DNA from: JAXMHQ01 sp046346665
GTDB lineage: Bacteria; Verrucomicrobiota; Verrucomicrobiia; Limisphaerales; JAXMHQ01
Direction of reading: 5' to 3'
NCBI GenBank assembly: GCA_046346665.1
Contig: JAXMHQ010000014.1
Coordinates: forward strand, 49,555-113,554
Length of the DNA: 64,000 bases
Shown here: piece by piece, positions 18,527-26,050 of the stretch
Layout of the letters: every line of letters starts with the position of its first letter
Numbering within the stretch: the stretch's first letter is position 1
Made by a program: the position numbers and the translations under genes
The notes under the pieces: generated by a model
Database searches by the model: none
The model's input: only the letters and a program-made list of their open reading frames with translations
Told to the model about the DNA's origin: nothing

Positions 18527-19414
18527 ATGGACTGGCTGAATTACCATCACCTGCGTTACTTCTGGACCGTTGCGAAGGAAGGGAGCCTGGCGCGCGCCGC
18601 CGCCGTGCTGCATGTGTCGCAGCCGTCCATCTCCGAGCAGATCCGTGAACTCGAGGAGGCGCTGGGTGAAAAGCTGTTCCGGCGCGAGGGCCGCGGCAAC
18701 AAGCTCACGGACACGGGACAGGTCGTGTTCCGGTATGCGGAGGAAATTTTCACGCTGGGCGGCGAGATGGTGAACGTCGTGAAGCAGCGGCCCGGCGTGC
18801 GCACGCTGCGCTTTTATGTCGGGGTGGTGGATTCCTTTCCGAAGCTGGTCACCAACGACATCCTCGCCCCGGTCTTCGGAATGCCGCAGCCCGTGCACGT
18901 GATCTGCCGCGAAGGCAAAATGGAGGACCTGCTCGCCCAGCTCGCGGCGCACCGCCTGGACCTTGTCCTTTCGGATGAACCCCCGTCCAGCAGCACCCGC
19001 TTCAGGACCTTCACCCATCCCCTCGGCGAAACCGGCACGACCCTTTGCGCCGAGGCGAAACTCGCCGCGAAACTGCGCCGCGGCTTTCCCCAATCCCTGC
19101 ACGGCGCGCCCGCCCTGTTGCCGTCCGAGAACACCACCCTGCGCCGGATGCTGGAACAGTGGTTTCGCGAGCAGCGCATCCAGCCGCGTGTTGTGGCTGA
19201 ATTCGAAGACCTCGCCCTGATGAAGGTCATGGCGGCGGAAGGCCGCGGCTTCATCGCCGTGCCCACCGTCGCGGCGCGCGATGCCGTCCATCATTACCAT
19301 TTCCACACGATCGGCGAGGCCGCCCAATGCCGGCTGCGCCTCCACGCCATCACCGCCGAACGGCGCATCGCCCACCCGGCGGCGGCCCTGGTCATGCAAA
19401 AACGCTTTGCCTGA
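18527..19414 (+). CDS. LysR-type regulator, NhaR-like
   Basis: 295 aa. It begins MDWLNYHHLRYFWTVAKEGS, which with QPSISEQIRELEEALGEKLFRR and GRGNKLTDTGQVVFRYAEEIF reproduces the winged helix-turn-helix of NhaR-type LysR proteins (about residues 1-65). An effector-binding domain follows to the end. E. coli NhaR responds to sodium and controls nhaA; here no antiporter gene is adjacent, so the target is unknown. An in-frame ATG at 18488 is possible, but family members start at the chosen site. An ion-stress link with the nearby kdp operon would be speculation. Confidence 0.82.
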   Translation: MDWLNYHHLRYFWTVAKEGSLARAAAVLHVSQPSISEQIRELEEALGEKLFRREGRGNKLTDTGQVVFRYAEEIFTLGGEMVNVVKQRPGVRTLRFYVGVVDSFPKLVTNDILAPVFGMPQPVHVICREGKMEDLLAQLAAHRLDLVLSDEPPSSSTRFRTFTHPLGETGTTLCAEAKLAAKLRRGFPQSLHGAPALLPSENTTLRRMLEQWFREQRIQPRVVAEFEDLALMKVMAAEGRGFIAVPTVAARDAVHHYHFHTIGEAAQCRLRLHAITAERRIAHPAAALVMQKRFA

Positions 19415-19456
19415 AAGCGGGCGCAGTCGACGCTAAAGACATCGCCAGGATCGCCG

Positions 19457-21196
19457 ATGCAGGAAGTTGACCGATGTTCGGCCTTACCCGGAACCGGGAA
19501 TATGAATCCTGCTGAAATGGAGAAGGATCGACGTGAATTTGCGCCGGGGAGCCTGGCTCCCATGCCGGAAGCGCTCCAGTTCGCCGATGCCGATCCGCTG
19601 TTCGAGGTGCTGCTGGAGAATTGCCTCGACCTCATCTACTTCAAGGACCGGCAGTCGCGTTTTGTGAAGTACAGCCGTTCCTTCTGCGCCCATTTCCGAC
19701 TCGCAAATCCCGGCGATTTGGTCGGCAAGACCGATTTTGATTGTTACGCCGACGAGCGCGCCCGGCCCGCCTACGAGGACGAGCAGGAAATCATTCGCAC
19801 CGGAAAACCGCTCATCGGAAAGATGGAGCCGGAAAGACATCCCGACGGCCGCGTCACCTGGTGTCTCACTTCCAAAATGCCGTGGCGCGACAAGGCGGGC
19901 AATATCGTCGGCACCTTCGGGATCTCCCGGGAAGTGACCGCGCTCAAGGAAACCGAGGCCAGGCTGAGCACTATGAGCGACCTGCTGGAGGCGCTGCTGG
20001 AAAACGTCCCGGACCGCATTTACTTCAAGGACAGGGAATCGCGCTTCGTCCATTTCAGCAAGGCGTTCGAGGAATTCTTCCATCTGCACGACGCGGGGAC
20101 CCTCAAGGGCAAGACGGATTTTGATTTCTTCACGGAAGATCACGCCCGGCCGGCGTTCGAGGACGAACAGGCGATCATTCGAACGGGGAAACCGATCGTC
20201 GGCAAGCTGGAGAAGGAGACCCACCCGGACGGCCGGGTCACCTGGTGTCTCACCACCAAACTGCCGTGGCGCAATGCGGACAAGAACATCATCGGCACCT
20301 TCGGTATTTCGAAGGATGTCACGGAGATCAAGGAGGCGGAAGCCAAATTGGATCAGGTGAACAAGCAGCTCGTTGAGGCGTCGCGCAAGGCGGGGATGGC
20401 TGAAATCGCCAGCAGCGTGCTGCACAATGTCGGCAACGTGTTGAACAGCATCAACGTCTCCGTGGGTCTCATTTCGCAGCAGGTCCGAAACAGCAAGACG
20501 TGCAATGTCGCCAAGGTCGCCGCCCTGATGCGCCAACACGCCTCGGACCTCGGCGATTTCCTGGCGCACGATCCCAAGGGCCGGCAGTTGCCGCTGTTCC
20601 TTGAACAATTGGCGGCGCATTCGTCCGAGGAGCAGAATTTCATCCTGAAAGAGGTGGAGTCGCTCGCGAAAAACGTGGAGCACGTTAAGAACATCGTGGC
20701 CGTGCAGCAGAATTACGCCCGGGTCGCCGCGGTCACCGAGTCCGTCAACGTCGCGGACCTCGTCGAAGACGCCCTCAGATCAAGCAAGGAAAGCCTCGGA
20801 GGTCTCCATGTGAACCTGGTCCGCGAATACGACAAGAGGTTGCCTGAAATCCGAATCGCAAAGCACAAGGCGCAGCAGATTCTCATGGACCTGATCGCCA
20901 ACGCCGTCAAGGCCTGCGGGGAATCGTCCCGTCCGGACAGGCAGATGACCGTCCGCATCCACTCAGAGCCTGATCGGGTCCGGATCGCTGTCATCGACAA
21001 CGGGGTGGGGATTCAGCCGAAAGACATCCACCGCATTTTCAACCACGGCTTCACGACATGGAAGGATGGGCACGGTTTCAGTCTGCACAATGCTTCGTTG
21101 GCGGCCCGGGAAATGGGAGGCGCGCTCAGCGTTCATAGCGACGGGCCGGGGAAAGGCGCGGCGTTCACGCTGGAAATCCCCTGCGCGCCAAAATAA
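19457..21196 (+). CDS. Orphan PAS-PAS histidine kinase with atypical H-box
   Basis: 579 aa, no membrane segment, so cytoplasmic. Two closely similar PAS domains lie at about 45-165 and 175-295, each with IYFKDR(Q/E)SRFV, KTDFD, ARPA(Y/F)EDEQ and HPDGRVTWCLT. The dimerisation helix has SSVLHNVGNVLNSINVS with His323. The ATPase has ANAVKACGES, DNGVGI and GHGFSLHNA. The C-terminal half and PAS type match the 1,432-aa kinase at 4036-8334, so the two are paralogs, this one without the exported sensor. No response regulator is adjacent. ATGs at 19502 and 19517 are alternative starts. Confidence 0.87.
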   Translation: MQEVDRCSALPGTGNMNPAEMEKDRREFAPGSLAPMPEALQFADADPLFEVLLENCLDLIYFKDRQSRFVKYSRSFCAHFRLANPGDLVGKTDFDCYADERARPAYEDEQEIIRTGKPLIGKMEPERHPDGRVTWCLTSKMPWRDKAGNIVGTFGISREVTALKETEARLSTMSDLLEALLENVPDRIYFKDRESRFVHFSKAFEEFFHLHDAGTLKGKTDFDFFTEDHARPAFEDEQAIIRTGKPIVGKLEKETHPDGRVTWCLTTKLPWRNADKNIIGTFGISKDVTEIKEAEAKLDQVNKQLVEASRKAGMAEIASSVLHNVGNVLNSINVSVGLISQQVRNSKTCNVAKVAALMRQHASDLGDFLAHDPKGRQLPLFLEQLAAHSSEEQNFILKEVESLAKNVEHVKNIVAVQQNYARVAAVTESVNVADLVEDALRSSKESLGGLHVNLVREYDKRLPEIRIAKHKAQQILMDLIANAVKACGESSRPDRQMTVRIHSEPDRVRIAVIDNGVGIQPKDIHRIFNHGFTTWKDGHGFSLHNASLAAREMGGALSVHSDGPGKGAAFTLEIPCAPK

Positions 21197-21278
21197 CCCG
21201 AGCCCGCTTCAACTTCCCCGGCTTGAGACCACACGTCGGGTCTCGCGGAGGGCTTGCGGAGATCAGTGTTTCGGCGTT

Positions 21279-21316
21279 TTAACAACTTCTTAACATCTTC
21301 CAGCCCCATCTTAACT
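21279..21316. promoter_or_regulatory. Candidate KdpE-type operator: phased TTAAC direct repeats
   Basis: TTAACA at 21279 and 21290 and TTAACT at 21311 stand on the same strand, 11 and 21 bases apart, i.e. on one face of the helix. OmpR/KdpE-family regulators bind direct repeats with about one-turn spacing. The site is some 70-105 bases upstream of the first kdp reading frame, in AT-richer DNA than its surroundings. Confidence 0.4.
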
Positions 21317-21383
21317 ACCCGGGCCCTGGCTGGCGGCGCATATTCAAAGCCGTGAACAGCGATATTCAACCTGGAATTGGCAT

Positions 21384-21467
21384 ATGCAAGACCTGATCTT
21401 TGTCGGCATTGTCGCCGCCTTTTTTGCCCTCAGCGCACTCTACGTCCGCCTTTGCGAGAAACTCTGA
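21384..21467 (+). CDS. 27-aa membrane microprotein preceding kdpF
   Basis: ATG 21384 to TGA 21467 encodes a single hydrophobic helix: MQDLIFVGIVAAFFALSALY then VRLCEKL. It stops 2 bases before the kdpF start, so it is almost certainly translated as part of the kdp message. Its length and one-helix form resemble KdpF itself, suggesting a second small lipid-like subunit or a stabiliser. I know no assigned function. Confidence 0.6.
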   Translation: MQDLIFVGIVAAFFALSALYVRLCEKL

Positions 21468-21469
21468 TT

Positions 21470-21553
21470 ATGGAAACCCTCCTTGTCGGCCTCGTCGCCC
21501 TCGCCCTGTTCGGCTACCTCCTGGCGGCCATGCTGCGCCCCGAAAAATTCTAA
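21470..21553 (+). CDS. kdpF: Potassium-transporting ATPase subunit KdpF
   Basis: 27 aa: one membrane helix ending in GYLLAAMLRPEKF, the KdpF C-terminal signature (GYLxxALLxPExF). KdpF stabilises the KdpABC complex in the inner membrane. It is placed directly in front of kdpA, 10 bases before its start. Too short for most gene finders. Confidence 0.88.
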   Translation: METLLVGLVALALFGYLLAAMLRPEKF

Positions 21554-21563
21554 TCCCGCCCCT

Positions 21564-23360
21564 ATGCAAACATCCGGCTGGCTGCAGTTGATTCTCTATG
21601 TCGCCGCCATCGCGGCGATCACCAAACCCATGGGCTTGTACCTGCTCCAGGTGCTTGACGTCCGGGGCCGGACCTGGCTCGATCCCATCTTGCGGCCGCT
21701 GGAGCGGCTGACCTACCGGCTGATGGGCGTGGATCCGGAGAAGGAGCAGGACTGGAAACAATACACCCTGGCCCTCCTTCTGTTCAGCCTCGTCGGTTGC
21801 CTGTTCACCTACGCGATTCTCAGGCTGCAGCAGTGGCTGCCGCTCAACCCGCAAGGTTTCGGCCCCGTCAGCGGACACCTCGCGTTCAACACCGCCGTGA
21901 GCTTTACGACCAACACCAACTGGCAAAGTTACGGCGGCGAGAGCACCCTTTCCTACTTCTCCCAGATGGTGGGGCTCGCCTTCCACAACTTCACCTCCGC
22001 CGCCGCCGGCATCGCCATCGCCGCCGCCCTCGTCCGCGCCATCGCACGGCCCTCGTCCGGCACGCTCGGAAATTTCTGGGCCGACCTCGTCCGCGTCACT
22101 TATTACCTGCTCCTGCCCGTCTGCCTCCTGTTCGCCATCGTCCTGGTCTCCCAGGGCATGATCCAGAATTTCAAGCCCTACACGCAGGCGAAACTTCTCG
22201 AGCCCTACACAATCCAGGTTCCGAAAACCGACGACAAAGGCCAGCCAATCACCACCACGAACGGGCCGGTCCTGGTGGATCAAACCGTCGACACGCAAAC
22301 CATCGCCCAGGGCCCCATGGCGTCGCAGGTCGCCATCAAAATGCTCGGCACCAACGGCGGCGGATTTGTCAACGCGAACGCCGCGCACCCGTTTGAAAAT
22401 CCGACGCCGCTCTCCAACTTCCTCCAAATGCTGTCGATCTTCGCCATCGGCAGCGGCCTGACCTATTACCTCGGCCGCATGGTGAAGAACCCGGGCCACG
22501 GATGGACGATCTGGGCGGCCATGATGGCACTTTTTCTCGGCGGCACCCTGCTGTGCTGGTGGGCGGAAGCGCAGGGGAACCCGGTTCATCAACACCTGGG
22601 CGTAGCGGCGGCGGATGGAAACATGGAGGGCAAGGAAGTGCGGTTCGGCATTTTCAATTCCGCGCTGTTTGCCACTATCACCACCGACGCCTCGTGCGGC
22701 GCGGTGAATTCCATGCACGATTCCTTCACCCCCCTCGGCGGCTTCGTCCCGCTGTTCAACATTCAGCTCGGCGAAATCATCATCGGCGGCGTCGGCGCCG
22801 GCCTCTACGGCATGCTCGTGTTCGTCGTGCTCGCCGTGTTCATCGCCGGGCTCATGGTCGGCCGCACCCCGGAATACCTCGGCAAAAAGATCGAATCCTA
22901 CGAGGTGAAAATGGCCATGCTCGCCATGCTCATCCTCGCCATCGACATCCTCGGGTTCGCCGCCTGGGCCTCCGTGAGCCCGTGGGGCCCCGCCGGACTG
23001 AACAATGCCGGCCCGCATGGCCTGAGCGAGATGCTCTACGCTTACACCTCCGGCACCGGCAACAACGGCAGCGCCTTCGCCGGGCTCACCACCAACACAC
23101 CCTGGTACAACACCACCCTCGGGATCTCCATGCTCATCGGCCGGTTCCTCATGATCATTCCCATCCTCGCCATGGCGGGTTCCCTGGCGAAGAAGAAACT
23201 CGCACCCGTCAACACCGGCAGCTTTCCCGTTTCCGGCGGAACATTCCTCATCCTTCTCATCGGAACCGTGCTGCTCGTGGGCGCCTTGAATTTTCTTCCC
23301 GCACTGGCGCTGGGGCCCGTCGTGGAACATTTCCTGAATTTTCAGGGCCGGCTCTTTTAA
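21564..23360 (+). CDS. kdpA: Potassium-transporting ATPase subunit KdpA
   Basis: 598 aa, the normal size. KdpA is the channel-like subunit that selects potassium, with four pore loops. Visible filter motifs are TTNTNWQSYGGES (about residue 115), GTNGGGF near 265, TTDASCGAVNSMHDSFTPLGG near 380, and TTNTPWYN near 515. About ten membrane helices. The ATG at 21564 (MQTSGWLQLILY) follows kdpF by 10 bases; an earlier in-frame start would run through kdpF out of frame. Confidence 0.97.
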   Translation: MQTSGWLQLILYVAAIAAITKPMGLYLLQVLDVRGRTWLDPILRPLERLTYRLMGVDPEKEQDWKQYTLALLLFSLVGCLFTYAILRLQQWLPLNPQGFGPVSGHLAFNTAVSFTTNTNWQSYGGESTLSYFSQMVGLAFHNFTSAAAGIAIAAALVRAIARPSSGTLGNFWADLVRVTYYLLLPVCLLFAIVLVSQGMIQNFKPYTQAKLLEPYTIQVPKTDDKGQPITTTNGPVLVDQTVDTQTIAQGPMASQVAIKMLGTNGGGFVNANAAHPFENPTPLSNFLQMLSIFAIGSGLTYYLGRMVKNPGHGWTIWAAMMALFLGGTLLCWWAEAQGNPVHQHLGVAAADGNMEGKEVRFGIFNSALFATITTDASCGAVNSMHDSFTPLGGFVPLFNIQLGEIIIGGVGAGLYGMLVFVVLAVFIAGLMVGRTPEYLGKKIESYEVKMAMLAMLILAIDILGFAAWASVSPWGPAGLNNAGPHGLSEMLYAYTSGTGNNGSAFAGLTTNTPWYNTTLGISMLIGRFLMIIPILAMAGSLAKKKLAPVNTGSFPVSGGTFLILLIGTVLLVGALNFLPALALGPVVEHFLNFQGRLF

Positions 23361-23378
23361 CCCGCGCACCGAATCGTT

Positions 23379-25421
23379 ATGACCCAAAAACCTCCTTCGC
23401 TTTTCGACTGGAACATCGCCGGGCCCGCGATCGGCGACTCGTTCCGCAAGCTCGACCCGCGCCTCATGATCCGGAACCCGGTCATGTTCGTCACGATGGT
23501 CGGCGCCGCGCTCACCACGGCGGGGATTTTCACCAGCGAACCCGCCCTGCGCGGATTCGTCGCCCAGCTCGCCCTCTGGCTGTGGTTCACGGTCCTCTTT
23601 GCCAACTTCGCCGAGGCCGTCGCCGAGGGCCGCGGCAAAGCCCAGGCCGCCAGCCTGCGCAAAGCCCGCAAGGAAACACTCGCCCGCCGCCTCCGCAACG
23701 GCCGCGAGGAAAAAATCCCCGCGCCCGACCTCCAGAAAGGCGATGTCGTCGTCTGCGAAGCCGGCGATGTCATCCCCGCCGACGGCGACGTGATCGAAGG
23801 CATCGCCAGCGTCGATGAAGCCGCCATCACCGGCGAATCCGCCCCCGTCATCCGCGAAAGCGGCGGCGACCGCAGCGCCGTCACCGGCGGCACCCGCGTC
23901 CTCAGCGACCGCATCGTCATCCGCGTCACCATCGAAAAAGGCGGCGGATTCCTGGACCGCATGATCGCCCTGGTCGAAGGCGCCCGGCGCCAGAAAACGC
24001 CCAACGAAATCGCGCTCACCATACTGCTCTCGGCGATGACGCTCATCTTCCTGCTGGTCTGCGTGACACTCAAACCGTTCGGCCTCTATTCCGCCGTCAA
24101 CTTTTCCGTGCCGGTGCTGGTCGCGCTGCTGGTCTGCCTGATTCCAACCACGATTGGCGGCTTGCTCAGCGCCATCGGCATCGCCGGCATGGACCGCGTG
24201 CTGCAGCGGAACGTGCTCGCGATGAGCGGCCGGGCCGTGGAAGCGGCGGGTGACGTGGACGTGCTGCTGCTGGACAAGACCGGGACGATCACGCTGGGCA
24301 ACCGCATGGCGACCGCCTTCCTGCCGGCGCCCGGGGTGCCGGCGGAGCGGCTGGCGGACGCGGCCCAGCTCGCGTCGCTGGCCGACGAAACCCCCGAGGG
24401 CCGGAGCATCGCCGTGCTTGCCAAGGAACGATTCAACCTGCGCGGGCGCGAGGTGGCCGAACCGCACGCCAGATTCGTCCCGTTCACGGCCCAGACACGG
24501 ATGAGCGGTGTGGATTTCCCCGCGCTGGACGGCCAGCCCGCGCGCGCCATTCGCAAAGGCGCCGCCGAGGCGATCCGGATTTATGTCGACCAGGCCGGCG
24601 GCAGTTTTCCCCGCGAGATCAGCTCCAGCGTCGATGACATCGCCCGCAGCGGCGGCACCCCGCTGGTCGTCGCCGAAGGCCGCGAGGTCCTCGGCGTGGT
24701 GCACTTGAAGGACGTCGTCAAAGGCGGCATCCGGGAGCGGTTCGCGCACCTGCGCAAAATGGGCATTCGCACGGTGATGATCACCGGCGACAACGCGCTC
24801 ACCGCGGCCGCGATCGCGGCGGAAGCCGGCGTGGACGATTTCATGGCGCAGGCGACGCCCGAGCAGAAACTGAAACGCATCCGGGATGAACAGGCGGCGG
24901 GGCATCTCGTGGCCATGACGGGCGACGGCACAAACGATGCCCCGGCCCTCGCCCAGGCCGACGTGGGTGTGGCCATGAACACCGGCACCCAGGCCGCCCG
25001 CGAGGCGGGCAACATGGTCGACCTCGACAGCAACCCCACCAAGCTCCTGGACATCGTCGAAATCGGCAAACAGATGCTCATCACGCGCGGTTCGCTGACT
25101 ACCTTCAGCATCGCAAATGACATGGCGAAATACTTCGCCATCATCCCCGCCATGCTCATGGCCACATTCCCGGCGATCGCCCCGCTCAACATCATGCGCC
25201 TCCACAGCCCCACCAGCGCCATCTTGAGCGCGATCATTTTCAACGCCCTCATCATCATCGCGCTGATCCCCCTCGCCCTGCGCGGGGTGAAATACACCCC
25301 GATCGGCGCGCTCGCGACATTGCAGCGCAACCTGCTTATCTACGGACTCGGCGGGGTGATCATCCCCTTCATCGGGATCAAGATCGTCGACCTCCTGATC
25401 TCCGCCCTCCACCTGGCCTGA
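23379..25421 (+). CDS. kdpB: Potassium-transporting ATPase subunit KdpB (P-type ATPase)
   Basis: 680 aa. The catalytic subunit hydrolyses ATP through an aspartyl phosphate: Asp299 in LLDKTGTITLGNR. Also present are the actuator motif ITGESAPV, the hinge TGDGTNDAPALAQADVGVAMN, and PTTIGGLLSAIGIAGMDR in the membrane domain, all diagnostic of KdpB. Seven or so membrane helices are expected. It follows kdpA by 18 bases and precedes kdpC by 5. Confidence 0.98.
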   Translation: MTQKPPSLFDWNIAGPAIGDSFRKLDPRLMIRNPVMFVTMVGAALTTAGIFTSEPALRGFVAQLALWLWFTVLFANFAEAVAEGRGKAQAASLRKARKETLARRLRNGREEKIPAPDLQKGDVVVCEAGDVIPADGDVIEGIASVDEAAITGESAPVIRESGGDRSAVTGGTRVLSDRIVIRVTIEKGGGFLDRMIALVEGARRQKTPNEIALTILLSAMTLIFLLVCVTLKPFGLYSAVNFSVPVLVALLVCLIPTTIGGLLSAIGIAGMDRVLQRNVLAMSGRAVEAAGDVDVLLLDKTGTITLGNRMATAFLPAPGVPAERLADAAQLASLADETPEGRSIAVLAKERFNLRGREVAEPHARFVPFTAQTRMSGVDFPALDGQPARAIRKGAAEAIRIYVDQAGGSFPREISSSVDDIARSGGTPLVVAEGREVLGVVHLKDVVKGGIRERFAHLRKMGIRTVMITGDNALTAAAIAAEAGVDDFMAQATPEQKLKRIRDEQAAGHLVAMTGDGTNDAPALAQADVGVAMNTGTQAAREAGNMVDLDSNPTKLLDIVEIGKQMLITRGSLTTFSIANDMAKYFAIIPAMLMATFPAIAPLNIMRLHSPTSAILSAIIFNALIIIALIPLALRGVKYTPIGALATLQRNLLIYGLGGVIIPFIGIKIVDLLISALHLA

Positions 25422-25426
25422 TTGTT

Positions 25427-26050
25427 ATGAAAGAACTCCTTTCCCAAACCCGCGGCGCCATCGTTTCCACCCTGGTCCTCACCCTCGTCTGCTGCGGCCT
25501 CTACCCGCTCGTCGTGTTCGGCGTCGCCCAGGCCCTGTTTCCGGACAAGGCAAACGGCAGCTTGATCGTCGACAAGGACGGATCGGTTCGCGGGTCCGGG
25601 TTGATAGGGCAGAATTTCGCCGCTGCGAATTGCTTTCATCCGCGCCCTTCCGCCGCCGGGAACGGTTACGACGCGGCCAGTTCCGGCGGCAGCAATCTGG
25701 GCCCGACATCCCAAAAGCTGAACGACGCCATCCGGGACCGGATCGCGGCGTATCGCGCCGAAAACGGCCTGGGGGATTCCGAGGCCGTTCCAGCGGACGC
25801 GGTGACCGCGTCGGCGAGCGGGCTGGATCCGCACATCAGCCCGAAAAACGCGGAAATCCAGGCGGCGCGCGTCGCGAAGGCGCGTGGATTGAGCCCGGCG
25901 GCGGTCCGCGCTCTTATCACCCGCTGCACCGATGGGCCGGACCTCGGGCTGCTGGGCGAGCCGGGGGTCAACGTGCTGGAATTGAACCTGGCGCTCGACC
26001 GGGAATCTTCCTCCTCCCCATCGAAGGCCGGATCAACTATCGTGAAATGA
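25427..26050 (+). CDS. kdpC: Potassium-transporting ATPase subunit KdpC
   Basis: 207 aa. One N-terminal membrane helix (about 11-33) and a periplasmic domain with the family motifs IGQNFAAANCFHPRPSAAG, SGGSNLGPTS, ASGLDPHISP and NVLELNLALD. KdpC is thought to act as a catalytic chaperone of KdpB. The stop codon abuts the GTG start of kdpD, implying coupling of transporter and sensor translation. Confidence 0.96.
   Translation: MKELLSQTRGAIVSTLVLTLVCCGLYPLVVFGVAQALFPDKANGSLIVDKDGSVRGSGLIGQNFAAANCFHPRPSAAGNGYDAASSGGSNLGPTSQKLNDAIRDRIAAYRAENGLGDSEAVPADAVTASASGLDPHISPKNAEIQAARVAKARGLSPAAVRALITRCTDGPDLGLLGEPGVNVLELNLALDRESSSSPSKAGSTIVK

Noticed and set aside
21468..25412. Open frame of 1,314 codons on the minus strand opposite kdpA/kdpB
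   Set aside because: It mirrors kdpF-kdpA-kdpB; its composition (Asp/Gly/His/Glu-rich) is what GC-rich third positions produce on the opposite strand. No family motif.
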